A stretch of 64,000 nucleotides of DNA from Bdellovibrionales bacterium RIFOXYD12_FULL_39_22 (lineage in GTDB: Bacteria > Bdellovibrionota > Bacteriovoracia > Bacteriovoracales > Bacteriovoracaceae): contig MEQL01000052.1 in NCBI GenBank assembly GCA_001770205.1, positions 31,935 through 95,934 of the forward strand. The letters run 5' to 3'. The notes under the pieces are model-generated. The model saw only the letters and a list, made by a program, of their open reading frames with translations. It was not told the DNA's origin and did no database searches. Both the position numbers and the translations under genes were made by a program. Each line of letters starts with the position of its first letter. The first letter of the stretch is position 1. Shown piece by piece: positions 43,770-53,224 of this stretch.

Positions 43770-45542
43770 ATGTCTAATAACGTTTTTCCTAATAAAATAT
43801 TTAAGCATCTGGCATCTGTAGTCTTTGATGCCCAAAAGAGACTCTTTTCTCTTTCCGACCTTTCTGACAAGCAGCTCTACGACAGCATCGTAACCCCTCC
43901 AGACCCGGCCATGGGTGATTTTGCTATCCCCTGTTTTTTATTATCCAAACCGCTTAAAATGGCCCCCAACAAAGTGGCCGAGCAATTGGCCTTTGCTATT
44001 TCTGCAGACGGCATTATTAGAGCGGTAAAACCCTCCGGCCCCTATCTTAACTTTACGCTGGAAAATATGGCCTACGGCGAAATCGTATCTGCTATCATCG
44101 ATCACTCATATTTTAAAACGCCATTAATTGAAAAGGCGGAAAATATTATGATCGAATATTCTCAACCCAACACCCACAAAGAATTGCACGTGGGCCACAT
44201 GAGAAATCTCTGCTACGGTAACGCCCTTGTTCACATGAATCGCTATTTGGGGCATAAAGTGATTGCCTCGACCTACCCTGGCGATGTGGGAACACACGTA
44301 GCAAAATGCCTCTGGTATCTAAAATTTCACAATAAACTGCCAGCACCTACTAATAATAAAGGGCCATGGCTGGGAGAGATGTATTCTAAGGCATCGATCA
44401 AATTAGAAGATGAGATGGGAACTCCCCGGGAAGAATTAAATCGCAAAGAATTAACCATTATCCTAAAGGAACTTACCGCCGAGAAGGGCGAATATTTTGA
44501 GTTATGGAAGGAAAGCCGTGAATGGTCTATTGAATTAATGAAACAAGTTTATAAATGGAGCGATGTGCTGTTTGATCACTGGTATTTTGAATCGCAAGTT
44601 GATCACCCCTCCATTGAATTTGCGAAGAAATGGCAACAGCAAGGTTTATATATTGAATCCGAAGGTGCCATCGGAGCAGATTTAAAAGATGATAAACTGG
44701 GTTTTTGCATTATGATTAAATCCGATGGAACTGGAACCTATGCGGCCAAGGATATATCTTTGGCATATAAAAAATTCGATGAATATCGACTAGATCGTAG
44801 CTACTATGTAGTAGATAAAAGACAAGCGCTCCACTTTAAACAAATTTTTAAGGTCCTTGAAAAACAAAACTTTTCTCACGCAAAAAATTGTTTCCATTTA
44901 GAGTACGACTTTGTTGAACTTCCCTCTGGTGCAATGAGTTCTCGCAAAGGAAATATCATCCCCTTAACAGATCTTACTTCCCTAATGGAGCAAAAAATCC
45001 GTGATGATTTTTTGAATAAATATCAGGGAGAATGGCCAGATCAAGAGATCTCCGAAACGGCCCAACAAATTGCCAATGCCGCCATAAAATATGGAATGGT
45101 ACGTATGGACAGTTCTCGCAAAATTGTTTTTGACATGAATGAATGGTTAAAATTAGATGGCGAAACCGGCCCCTACTTACAATATGTTTATGCTCGCATT
45201 CGCTCTCTTTGCGAAAAACAAAATTTTGATGAACAAAAAATGGCCAACAAAAAAATTGCCTGGAATAGGCTAGCGGAACAAGTCGAAAAAAATATCATGG
45301 TGCAATTGTCTACCTTTAACGACATTGTGAAGGCCGCAACCGCAAACCATCGTCCCTCGATGATTTGCAACTATCTCTACGATCTAGGAAAATCCTTCAA
45401 TAATTTCTATGCCAATTGTCCAATCGGCAAGGCCCCGGATGAAGATTTAAAAACGGCCAGACTCGCACTCTCCCTGGCGGTTGCCAACATTATGCGCGAG
45501 GGGCTTGCATTAATTGGAGTAAAAGTTCCGGCAAGAATGTAA
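43770..45542 (+). CDS. argS: Arginyl-tRNA synthetase
   Basis: 590 aa. Class I synthetase with the HIGH-type motif HVGHMRN in SQPNTHKELHVGHMRN, and ADLKDDKLGF, SRKGN in AMSSRKGNIIPLTDL. The C-terminal DALR anticodon-binding domain has DGETGPYLQYVYARIRS. It lacks the usual long additional N-terminal domain differences; length normal for bacterial ArgS. Charges tRNA-Arg. Ribosome site CCGGAG before ATG 43770. A short gene follows after 20 bases. Confidence 0.93.
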   Translation: MSNNVFPNKIFKHLASVVFDAQKRLFSLSDLSDKQLYDSIVTPPDPAMGDFAIPCFLLSKPLKMAPNKVAEQLAFAISADGIIRAVKPSGPYLNFTLENMAYGEIVSAIIDHSYFKTPLIEKAENIMIEYSQPNTHKELHVGHMRNLCYGNALVHMNRYLGHKVIASTYPGDVGTHVAKCLWYLKFHNKLPAPTNNKGPWLGEMYSKASIKLEDEMGTPREELNRKELTIILKELTAEKGEYFELWKESREWSIELMKQVYKWSDVLFDHWYFESQVDHPSIEFAKKWQQQGLYIESEGAIGADLKDDKLGFCIMIKSDGTGTYAAKDISLAYKKFDEYRLDRSYYVVDKRQALHFKQIFKVLEKQNFSHAKNCFHLEYDFVELPSGAMSSRKGNIIPLTDLTSLMEQKIRDDFLNKYQGEWPDQEISETAQQIANAAIKYGMVRMDSSRKIVFDMNEWLKLDGETGPYLQYVYARIRSLCEKQNFDEQKMANKKIAWNRLAEQVEKNIMVQLSTFNDIVKAATANHRPSMICNYLYDLGKSFNNFYANCPIGKAPDEDLKTARLALSLAVANIMREGLALIGVKVPARM

Positions 45543-45562
45543 CATAAATTAAGGGAAAGTAT

Positions 45563-45979
45563 ATGCAGGCCACCACTCTAAAACGAACTCAGGATATACC
45601 ACTAGTTCGTGCCGAATTTAATATTTTCGGCATTAAAAATGATCCGCAGGCAACGACACTCATCGAACTTTTTGATTACCACGCTATCGAATACAAATTT
45701 TTTGATTTTAGAGATTTCCCACCAACAGATGAACAGCTTCAGAGATTTGCTGATTTTTTGGATGAAGAATACCCACTCAATCAACGAAGCAATTTATATA
45801 AAAAAAATGAAAAAAAATTTAAGGCCCTCGGCCATAAAGAAAAACTCGATTGGCTACGTTTACACTATCACGTTTTACCACGGCCAGTCGTTGAAGACCG
45901 CACGGAAAAAATCCTCTCTATTGGAGGAAGGCCCCAGCGTATTTTTGAGGATCTTACTGGCATAAAAGTTCGACATTAG
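45563..45979 (+). CDS. ArsC/Spx-fold protein lacking the catalytic cysteine
   Basis: 138 aa. ArsC-like thioredoxin fold: FNIFGIKNDPQATTLIELFD where ArsC/YffB have C-x5-R or CxxT near this site, then IEYKFFDFRDFPP and LPRPVVEDRTEKILSIGGRP (cis-Pro/Arg block of ArsC). There is no cysteine anywhere in the protein, so it cannot be a reductase. Maybe a binding or regulatory version of the Spx/ArsC family. Follows argS with 20 bases between and GGGAAAG before ATG. Confidence 0.65.
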   Translation: MQATTLKRTQDIPLVRAEFNIFGIKNDPQATTLIELFDYHAIEYKFFDFRDFPPTDEQLQRFADFLDEEYPLNQRSNLYKKNEKKFKALGHKEKLDWLRLHYHVLPRPVVEDRTEKILSIGGRPQRIFEDLTGIKVRH

Positions 45980-46181
45980 TAATTGCCCTACTTTTTTGCC
46001 AATTTTTTATCTCAAACGCAACTAACTTTAACCGTAACTACCTAAAATAACGTGTCTCATTCTACTTTTTAATAATTATAAACGTTAGACGCTATCATTG
46101 AGGTAACTACTAATGATTATAGTAAATAAAGTCGATAAGTAGCGGTGTTTTTATGAAATAGATCGACACAAAGGTGGGCCA

Positions 46182-48620
46182 ATGAAGCATTTTATCACCC
46201 TTTTTTTTATACTATCCTTTGTCTTTTTGTCCCAATCGTGTCTGCCAAGGCCACGACTTCTTGCCGAAAAAGAGATACTTCCTGAAATAAATGATTCCAC
46301 TGATCAAATAATAGATGCGATCTTCTGGGATGCTCCGGTAAAAGGGATGTTGATAATTTCTAAGTCCACCGGCAAATCTACAACTGGCCAGACTGGCAAT
46401 TTTTCTTGTATTCGCGGTGAAACTCTGCAATTTGCCATAGGGGGAGTAAATACCGACTATGTTATAATTGGCCAAGCTCAATGTGCTCCGATTATTACTC
46501 CTCTTGATTTAGCAATTAACGCCTATCTTGCACGTGATATTTCCGAATCTCCCCTTATCGAACGAGAAGGCGTTCTTTCTGATTACTATCAAGGAACCAA
46601 CCGCGATGTTGCCAACAGAATTGCCTATTTTTTGCAAAAAATAAACCAGTCTCCTGAAAATGAAAATGTAATTGATCTCTCAAACATTCACCTCGCAGAA
46701 GCTCTATTAAAAAATATAACTCCACTAAAATCTGAATCAACTATGTTTAAAATAGTGGCCATTGACTTTACAAATGACGTAGATATTAACAACATAATCT
46801 CCTCATTGGAAGAAGATGTGCTCGATTCTACCACGGAAAAGATCATTTTATCCGATGTTACCGCAAATGAGGCCGCTGAAGCATTTGAAGAAAATATCCT
46901 CTTCTTAGAAGATACCGCAGAAGAACTAATTGCAATGGGAACTATACAAGAAGATCTTTTCCAAATTATAAACTCGTGGAATCAAGAAAATAAAACGCCA
47001 ACACCAACTCCCACTCGAACTGCAACGCCAACACCAACTCCCACTCGAACTGCAACGCCAACACCAACTCCCACTCGAACTGCAACGCCAACACCAACTC
47101 CCACTCGAACTGCAACGACTGCTCCTAGCTGTTCTGCAACTCTTAGCGCTAGTAGTATAACTAGCGCCGAAACTATTACCGTTTCTGTACAAGGAGGCAG
47201 CACTATTTCTAGCTACGAAGCAAACTGCGATCTTTCTCAAACTAAATTTGTATCTATCCCTGTAGTAGACGGCAAATTCACTGGCGGGCCAAATCCTCCA
47301 GGAAGTTACAGTTGTCAAATTAGAGGAGTGACTAGCACTGGAAATTATATAAACTGCGGATCACCTCTTAATTTTTCAGTCACCACTATGCAAACTAGAA
47401 CAATACTTCCTGTAGACAAACCGGACCCCGGCGTACTCAAAGTAATGGAAAATGGTATTCCGGCATACTACCTAGTTCACACCGTCCATAACGGAGGAGA
47501 TATTCCAATATATAGATCTACCAATCTTCGCGATTGGACGCTGGTAAGTTTTGCCTTCCAGCGAACTACTGATAGTAATGGCGGGATTGTTGTTAACAAC
47601 AAAAGATACTGTTGGGTTTGGGGGCCAGAATTATTTAAATTACCCAATGGTACTTTCATGTTGCACTTTACGGCCGGACAATTTCCCACAACCGTTAATT
47701 GTAATACTCAACCGCTCACCGAGACTACTGGAGTTTACTTCGCGTCATCATCTTCCGTAACTGGCCCGTATGCTCCGGCAGCAAAATCCTGGGAGCCCAT
47801 GGTGGCCGGTGCAAGCGGAGCATGTAGTATAAAAAATCAAATTCCTCGGTCAGTTATCAATTCTCCAAATTGCCAAAATGGTGGATGTATTAACATAATT
47901 CGTCTTGACTCCAGCATGTTCTATGACCAAAGCAGTAATCGCTTCTTCCTGAGCTATTCTTGGTACACCAATCTTCCAGCATTAACTGGAAATACGTGGG
48001 AAAAAAATAATTATGGCTCACATATCGGTATGGCCGAAATGGATTCAACTGATCCTTTCGTCGTAAAATGTCAAAGCGGAGATGGAAAATTTTTAGTAAA
48101 CTCCCACTCTGCACTACTTATAAATCGAATGACCGAAAACTGCGCACGCTCATCAAATCAAAGTACATGTACCAGCAACCTATCCCTGACTACAGACAAA
48201 TATGGAAACCAATGGTTGAGAGAGGGAAATATTTTTGGCGTGGCAGAAGGCGCTTCAATTTTTAAACGTGGCAACTATTACTACCTCATGGCAAGCGGCT
48301 CCACTTGGGATTCGCCTCAATACAATGTTTTCTGGATTGCCTCGACAACTCTTGAAGGACTTAGCACCAATTACGTTGGTAGTATAATGGGCCGCTACTT
48401 AATTCCCCACGATGGCCACTCCTTTGGCCATGGCTCCCCTGTTGAGACTGCCCCAGGGGTTTGGTACTACGTTTATCATAGATTAAATAATACCAACTGC
48501 CGTAACAGTAATAACTGTTCACGGGACATCTGGATCAGTCCTATAACTTTTGAAGATACTGGTGATGGAAAAGGTGCGATCTGGATAAAACCGATCATCC
48601 CCACAATATCACCTTTCTAG
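46182..48620 (+). CDS. Lipoprotein with Thr/Pro linker and GH43-like beta-propeller domain
   Basis: 812 aa. Lipoprotein signal with Cys20 in SQSC. Residues about 25-270 form a helical, acidic N-domain. A Thr-Pro-rich linker (TPTPTPTRTA repeated four times, 272-311) connects to a Cys-containing small domain (about 315-400). From about 405 a five-bladed GH43/GH32-like domain follows: YYLVHTVHNGGDIPIYRSTN with LRDWTL, GPELFKLPNGTFMLHF, RLDSSMFYDQSSNRFFLSYS, VAEGASIFKRGNYYYLMASG and GHGSPVETAPGVWYYVYH. A glycosidase on arabinan- or xylan-like or other sugars at the cell surface is likely; the substrate is unknown. Confidence 0.75.
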   Translation: MKHFITLFFILSFVFLSQSCLPRPRLLAEKEILPEINDSTDQIIDAIFWDAPVKGMLIISKSTGKSTTGQTGNFSCIRGETLQFAIGGVNTDYVIIGQAQCAPIITPLDLAINAYLARDISESPLIEREGVLSDYYQGTNRDVANRIAYFLQKINQSPENENVIDLSNIHLAEALLKNITPLKSESTMFKIVAIDFTNDVDINNIISSLEEDVLDSTTEKIILSDVTANEAAEAFEENILFLEDTAEELIAMGTIQEDLFQIINSWNQENKTPTPTPTRTATPTPTPTRTATPTPTPTRTATPTPTPTRTATTAPSCSATLSASSITSAETITVSVQGGSTISSYEANCDLSQTKFVSIPVVDGKFTGGPNPPGSYSCQIRGVTSTGNYINCGSPLNFSVTTMQTRTILPVDKPDPGVLKVMENGIPAYYLVHTVHNGGDIPIYRSTNLRDWTLVSFAFQRTTDSNGGIVVNNKRYCWVWGPELFKLPNGTFMLHFTAGQFPTTVNCNTQPLTETTGVYFASSSSVTGPYAPAAKSWEPMVAGASGACSIKNQIPRSVINSPNCQNGGCINIIRLDSSMFYDQSSNRFFLSYSWYTNLPALTGNTWEKNNYGSHIGMAEMDSTDPFVVKCQSGDGKFLVNSHSALLINRMTENCARSSNQSTCTSNLSLTTDKYGNQWLREGNIFGVAEGASIFKRGNYYYLMASGSTWDSPQYNVFWIASTTLEGLSTNYVGSIMGRYLIPHDGHSFGHGSPVETAPGVWYYVYHRLNNTNCRNSNNCSRDIWISPITFEDTGDGKGAIWIKPIIPTISPF
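46995..47114 (+). repeat. Four exact copies of a 30-bp tandem repeat in the GH43-like gene
   Basis: Units start at 46995, 47025, 47055 and 47085 (30 bp each, no visible differences) and code TPTPTPTRTA. As the unit is a multiple of three, copy-number changes keep the frame and vary only the linker length. Confidence 0.9.
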
Positions 48621-48646
48621 AAATGAAACTACTTCGCGTTAGAAAT

Positions 48647-49357
48647 TCAACCGCCCAAATAACTGGCCTTAACCTTCTCATCGGCCAACAGTTCCTGGCC
48701 TCGGCCTTCTATTACTTTTACTCCCGTTTCCATAACATATGCACGATGAGAAAACTTCAAGGCCATTCGGGCATTTTGCTCCACCAACAAGATAGTAACC
48801 CCTTCAGTATTTAGACGTTTGATAATTTCAAAAATTTGCAAAACAATTTTAGGGGCCAATCCTAAGGACGGTTCATCCAACATCAGAATTTTGGGCCGGG
48901 CCATAAGGGCACGACTAATGGCCAACATTTGTTGCTCTCCTCCAGATAAAGTTCCGGCCACCTGCTTGGTTCTTTCTACCAAAATAGGAAAAAGCTCATA
49001 ACACCACTTTAAACTATCTTCCAACGAATCTTTCCGTGTATGCGCACCAACTAGTAAATTTTCATACACCGTCATAGAAGCAAAAATACCACGTCCTTCT
49101 GGTGATTGTACCAATCCTGCTTGTACACGATGGTGCGGTTCTAATTTAGCAACATTTCGGCCATCTAAAATAATATTTCCTTTTGAAGCAACAATTCCTG
49201 AAATTGCTCGCAAGGTAGAACTCTTTCCGGCACCATTGCCCCCCACTAACGAAACAATTTCGCCTTTACACACCTCAATAGATAGGCCTTTGACGGCATT
49301 AATGGCACCATAATTGACCACTAAGTCTTCTATCAATAACAGCGGTTGGCCACTCAT
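48647..49357 (-). CDS. livF: Branched-chain amino-acid ABC transporter ATPase LivF
   Basis: 236 aa from ATG 49357, which overlaps the livG stop as ATGA behind GAGGAG. Walker A GGNGAGKSS, signature LSGGEQQMLAIS, Walker B ILMLDEPSLGLAP and H-loop region LLVEQN, as in LivF proteins. One of the two cytoplasmic ATPases of the Liv importer. Tail to tail with the GH43-like gene. Confidence 0.93.
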   Translation of the reverse strand: MSGQPLLLIEDLVVNYGAINAVKGLSIEVCKGEIVSLVGGNGAGKSSTLRAISGIVASKGNIILDGRNVAKLEPHHRVQAGLVQSPEGRGIFASMTVYENLLVGAHTRKDSLEDSLKWCYELFPILVERTKQVAGTLSGGEQQMLAISRALMARPKILMLDEPSLGLAPKIVLQIFEIIKRLNTEGVTILLVEQNARMALKFSHRAYVMETGVKVIEGRGQELLADEKVKASYLGG

Positions 49358-50136
49358 CCGCACTCCTCTACACCCAAATAGGCCTCGATAACTTTTTTAT
49401 CACTTTGAATATCTTGAGGAATACCTTCCGCAATTTTTATTCCATGATCTAAAACAAAAATTTTCTCACAAATTCCCATAACCAATTTCATATCATGCTC
49501 GATTAATAAAATAGTAACGTTAAATTTGCTCCGCATTGCTTGAATACTTCTCATCAACTCAATGGTCTCTTGCGGATTCATCCCTGCGGCCGGCTCATCT
49601 AAGAAAATAAGCTTAGGTCTTGTGGCCAAAGCACGAGCAATTTCTAATTTGCGCTGTTCACCGTAAGGAAGATATCCGGCCTCCACTGCCGCCTTTTTTT
49701 CTAGGCCCATAAAGGCCAATAGCTCCATTGCTTGCTGGATAATGGCATTTTCTTCTTCTTGAAATTTTTTGGTCCGCAAAACGGCACTTGCCATTCCATA
49801 AGCGACATGTTGATGCATTCCGACTAAAACATTATCCAACACTGACTGCTCTTTAAAGAGGCGCACATTTTGAAAAGTGCGACTCATCCCTAGCTGAGAA
49901 ATCTCATATGGCCGCAAACCGTTTAAGCGATTATTATCAAATAAAACATCCCCCTCAGTTGGAAGATATACTCCAGTAATTAGATTAAATACGGTTGTTT
50001 TTCCCGCCCCATTTGGACCGATGAGGCCCACTAAGTCGCCCGCAAATATTTCTAAATTTAGAGCATCAACCGCACGTAGTCCCCCGAATTGGATAGAGAC
50101 ATTTTTAAGCTCAAGCAGCTTTACTTTTTTTTCCAT
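49354..50136 (-). CDS. livG: Branched-chain amino-acid ABC transporter ATPase LivG
   Basis: 260 aa from ATG 50136; an in-frame TTG lies 18 bases upstream. Walker A GPNGAGKTT, the LivG-type insertion after DVLVGMHQHVAYG, signature YGEQRKLEIARAL, Walker B LIFLDEPAAGMNPQE and LLIEHDMKLVMG. Overlaps the end of livM by 26 bases, in the order K-H-M-G-F of the transcript. Confidence 0.94.
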   Translation of the reverse strand: MEKKVKLLELKNVSIQFGGLRAVDALNLEIFAGDLVGLIGPNGAGKTTVFNLITGVYLPTEGDVLFDNNRLNGLRPYEISQLGMSRTFQNVRLFKEQSVLDNVLVGMHQHVAYGMASAVLRTKKFQEEENAIIQQAMELLAFMGLEKKAAVEAGYLPYGEQRKLEIARALATRPKLIFLDEPAAGMNPQETIELMRSIQAMRSKFNVTILLIEHDMKLVMGICEKIFVLDHGIKIAEGIPQDIQSDKKVIEAYLGVEECG

Positions 50137-51094
50137 GCCCAAGTCCCTGTCCAAAAAGTCCGTTTGGTTTTAAAATCATCAGTAATATAAGTGAAAAAGA
50201 ATAAATTACCATGCGTAAATCAACTCCAGTAATCTCCTGCAATGGCCGCAAAAGCTCTGGTAACAAAGTTACAATAATCGCAGCAACAATAGAACCCGTA
50301 AGACTACCCATCCCTCCCAACACCACCATGATAACAACATTTACGCTCTGATTAAAACTAAAGGTAGATGGATTTAGATAGTTGGTATAGTGAGCAAAAA
50401 GAGAACCAGCGATGCCGGCCAGAAAACTCGAAATAACAAATGCCCACACTTTCATTCTAGTTACGTTAATACCCATTGCTTCGCTGGCAACTTCATCTTC
50501 TTTAACACTAATTAGTACTCGGCCATGAGAACTATACACTAAGCGATATATTAGAAAAAAGGTAATAACCAACCAAAAGGCAGAAACTCCAAAACCGGAA
50601 ACAAAGCGGCTCAACGTTATTCCAGCAAAAGTGTAATTTACGAAACCAGGAATCCCATAGTAGCCACGAGCTCCACCGACTGTTTCTAAATTTAAAAGTA
50701 CTACTCGAATAATTTCGCCAAAGCCTAAAGTTACAATGGCCAAATAATCACCCTTAAGACGCAGTGAGGGAGTCCCCACCAACCATCCGGCAAAACCACT
50801 TACCATTCCAGCGATTAAACCAAAAATAATAAAGTTTAAAAAATTTAAACTTTCGGGAAAAATTGTAAAGTGAAAGGCCAAAAATGCTGAGACATAGGCC
50901 CCAATGGCCATAAAGCCAGCATGTCCTAAGGAAAACTGGCCCGTGTAACCACTAACAAGATTGAGACTCATTGCTAAAATCATATTAACGCAAACGTAGA
51001 TAATAGTTAGCTGAATGTAGGCATTAACGGAAAATTCAAAGGCCAATCCAACAACAAGCAGCGCGAGAAAAGTAAGTAGTGGCCTTTTTATCAT
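50111..51094 (-). CDS. livM: Branched-chain amino-acid ABC transporter permease LivM
   Basis: 327 aa with eight to nine hydrophobic segments. The permease pattern NLVSGYTGQFSLGHAGFMAI and GTPSLRLKGDYLAIVTLGFGEI is typical of LivM. The inner-membrane channel partner of LivH. GGAG is well placed before ATG 51094. Confidence 0.94.
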   Translation of the reverse strand: MIKRPLLTFLALLVVGLAFEFSVNAYIQLTIIYVCVNMILAMSLNLVSGYTGQFSLGHAGFMAIGAYVSAFLAFHFTIFPESLNFLNFIIFGLIAGMVSGFAGWLVGTPSLRLKGDYLAIVTLGFGEIIRVVLLNLETVGGARGYYGIPGFVNYTFAGITLSRFVSGFGVSAFWLVITFFLIYRLVYSSHGRVLISVKEDEVASEAMGINVTRMKVWAFVISSFLAGIAGSLFAHYTNYLNPSTFSFNQSVNVVIMVVLGGMGSLTGSIVAAIIVTLLPELLRPLQEITGVDLRMVIYSFSLILLMILKPNGLFGQGLGHGKKSKAA

Positions 51095-51103
51095 AACAGA
51101 CTC

Positions 51104-52000
51104 CTAAACCTTATCCACTGAAGATTTCCCCAGAAGTCCCGCGGGCCTAACAACTAAAATTATGATCAAAATACCAAATGAGAGCGCATCTCGATAAGTA
51201 CTAGAGAGATATCCTACTACCATCTCTTCAGATAATCCCATTATTATTCCTCCCAAAACTGCCCCCGGAATACTACCAATTCCGCCAAGCACGGCCGCCA
51301 CAAAGGCCTTAAGTCCAATCAACATTCCCATCAGCGGCTCAATCTTTGGATATTTAAGTCCCACTAAAACACTACCTATTCCGGCCAATGAAGAACCAAT
51401 TACAAAAGTTATAGCAATAATGCGGTTAACTGGAATACCCATTAGTCCGGCCACTTTAGTGTTCTCACTAACTGCCCGCATGGCCCGCCCAGTTTTTGTA
51501 TAAACGATAATATAACGAAGAACAATCATGGATAAAAAACCCACTGCCAAAATGGCCAAATCGATTGTGCGAAACCTTACACCGATAATAGAAAAAAGGC
51601 CCACATCTTCAATCACACTAGGAAAAAGTTTGGGATCAGCTCCGAAAATTAATTGTCCGGAAAATTCTAAGAAGAGACTAACACCAATGGCCGTGATTAA
51701 AATATTCAACTTCGGGGCCTTGCGCAGCGGACGATAAGCAAAACGCTCAATGGTAAGTGCCAAAATGCTACAAAACATCATGGCCGCCAAAATAATAATT
51801 AGAAAGCTCATTAGTCCCGGTTTTAAATTTAAAAAACGCTGCGTGTAATAGGCCGCGAAGGCCCCCATCATATAGACATCTGAGTGGGCAAAATTAATTA
51901 AATTTAAAACACCATAGACCATGGTATAGCCAAGAGCAATCAGTGCATAAATACTGCCCAGGCCAATTCCATTAATGATATGCTGTAATAACTCTTGCAT
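51104..52000 (-). CDS. livH: Branched-chain amino-acid ABC transporter permease LivH
   Basis: 298 aa with eight hydrophobic segments. INGIGLGSIYALIALGYTMV at the start and FVAAVLGGIGSIPGAVLGG near the end are typical of LivH. 9 bases before livM, 7 after livK. No obvious ribosome site precedes ATG 52000, so translation may depend on coupling with livK. Confidence 0.94.
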   Translation of the reverse strand: MQELLQHIINGIGLGSIYALIALGYTMVYGVLNLINFAHSDVYMMGAFAAYYTQRFLNLKPGLMSFLIIILAAMMFCSILALTIERFAYRPLRKAPKLNILITAIGVSLFLEFSGQLIFGADPKLFPSVIEDVGLFSIIGVRFRTIDLAILAVGFLSMIVLRYIIVYTKTGRAMRAVSENTKVAGLMGIPVNRIIAITFVIGSSLAGIGSVLVGLKYPKIEPLMGMLIGLKAFVAAVLGGIGSIPGAVLGGIIMGLSEEMVVGYLSSTYRDALSFGILIIILVVRPAGLLGKSSVDKV

Positions 52001-52007
52001 TATAATA

Positions 52008-53144
52008 TTATGGATTAACAGTAGTTACATATTTAAAATTAGGCCCATCAACCTTCACCACTACTGCACTCTTAACCGCATTGCGCTGCTCATCCAAAGA
52101 AATTTTTCCGGTTACCATTTGAAAATCTTTAGTCTTTGCGATCTCGTCTCTAATGGATTTAGGAGTTAAATTGGCCGCATTTTGCATTGCCGCGATTAAT
52201 ACCTTGGCAGCATCGTATCCCATCGCCGCCAAACCATCTGGTGTTTCATTAAACTTGGCCTTAAATTTATTGATAAAATCTTGTACCATGGGCTCCTGAC
52301 TTTCGTTGGTATAGTGGTTAGAAAAATAGCTTCCATTGATGGAATCCTGGCCAATCTCTGATAGTTTTGAACTATCCCAGCCATCTCCCCCTAAAAGCGG
52401 AACGGTAATATCCAATTGGCGAGCTTGCCTAGCAATCAAACCAACTTCTGTGTAATAACCAGGAACAAAAATGGCATCTGGATTTTTTCCCTTAATCTCT
52501 GTAAGTTGTGCTTTAAAGTCAACATCGCCACCTTGATAGCTAACGTCGGCCACAATTTCTCCTCCCATCTTCACAAGTGTCTCTGTAAAAAAATTTGCCA
52601 ATCCAACGCTATAATCCGATTTAACATCGCGTAATACGGCAATCTTTTTAGCGGCCAAATTCTCTATTGCAAACTTGGCCATAACCGTTCCCTGAAATGG
52701 ATCAATAAAGCAGACACGAAAAATATAATCACCGATCTCTGTTACTTTTGGATTCGTTGAAGAAGGAGTAATCATAGGGATTTGATTTTGCTGCGCAATG
52801 GGAGCAGCGGCCAAGGATCTACTGCTTGCGACTTCACCCAGAAGTGCCACCACCTTATTTTGCGTAATCAAACGAGTTACCACTTGTGCGGCCTCCTCGG
52901 CCTTTCCTTGATCATCAAGGGTAATCACTTTCAAAATCTTACCCTTAATTCCGCCAACTTTATTTATCTCTTCTATGGCCAACTGAATCCCTTTATCTGT
53001 ACTGATACCGAAAGTGGCCTCATTGCCGGTTAAAGAACCAAATTGTCCTATTAAAATTTCATTAGCATTTTCTTTCTGACAACCAGTCAAAAAGGCCAAT
53101 GATAACATAGTAACAAGCACGAACCTGATTAAGTTATCCATCAT
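52008..53144 (-). CDS. livK: Branched-chain amino-acid-binding lipoprotein (LivK type)
   Basis: 378 aa. The start region has GTG-ATG-ATG in a row; ATG 53144 gives the best spacing to GGAG. Lipobox LTGC near Cys21. Periplasmic-binding fold type I: ILIGQFGSLTGNEATFG, GIQLAIEEINKVGGIKGK, ASSRSLAAAPIAQQ, and IPMITPSST with the ligand-contacting Ser/Thr. Probably anchored at the inner or outer membrane, delivering Leu/Ile/Val to LivHM. Confidence 0.9.
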   Translation of the reverse strand: MMDNLIRFVLVTMLSLAFLTGCQKENANEILIGQFGSLTGNEATFGISTDKGIQLAIEEINKVGGIKGKILKVITLDDQGKAEEAAQVVTRLITQNKVVALLGEVASSRSLAAAPIAQQNQIPMITPSSTNPKVTEIGDYIFRVCFIDPFQGTVMAKFAIENLAAKKIAVLRDVKSDYSVGLANFFTETLVKMGGEIVADVSYQGGDVDFKAQLTEIKGKNPDAIFVPGYYTEVGLIARQARQLDITVPLLGGDGWDSSKLSEIGQDSINGSYFSNHYTNESQEPMVQDFINKFKAKFNETPDGLAAMGYDAAKVLIAAMQNAANLTPKSIRDEIAKTKDFQMVTGKISLDEQRNAVKSAVVVKVDGPNFKYVTTVNP

Positions 53145-53224
53145 CACAGATCTCCTCGTTTTTGATATAAAAAAAAACCCAAGTTAAATGGTAGGTTAGA
53201 TTATTTTCAAGAAATCACAACTTG

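Noticed and set aside
45979..46181. Possible dyad TACTA...TAGTA upstream of the GH43-like gene as an operator
   Set aside because: Arms of only five AT-rich bases; likely by chance in a gap with no other signal.
46995..47114. CRISPR-like array
   Set aside because: The 30-bp units are adjacent with no spacers and encode a coherent Thr-Pro linker, so it is a coding tandem repeat.
46926..47318. Minus-strand open frame rich in SSGSWCWRCS repeats
   Set aside because: It is the antisense of the 30-bp tandem repeat in the GH43-like gene and has no start signals.
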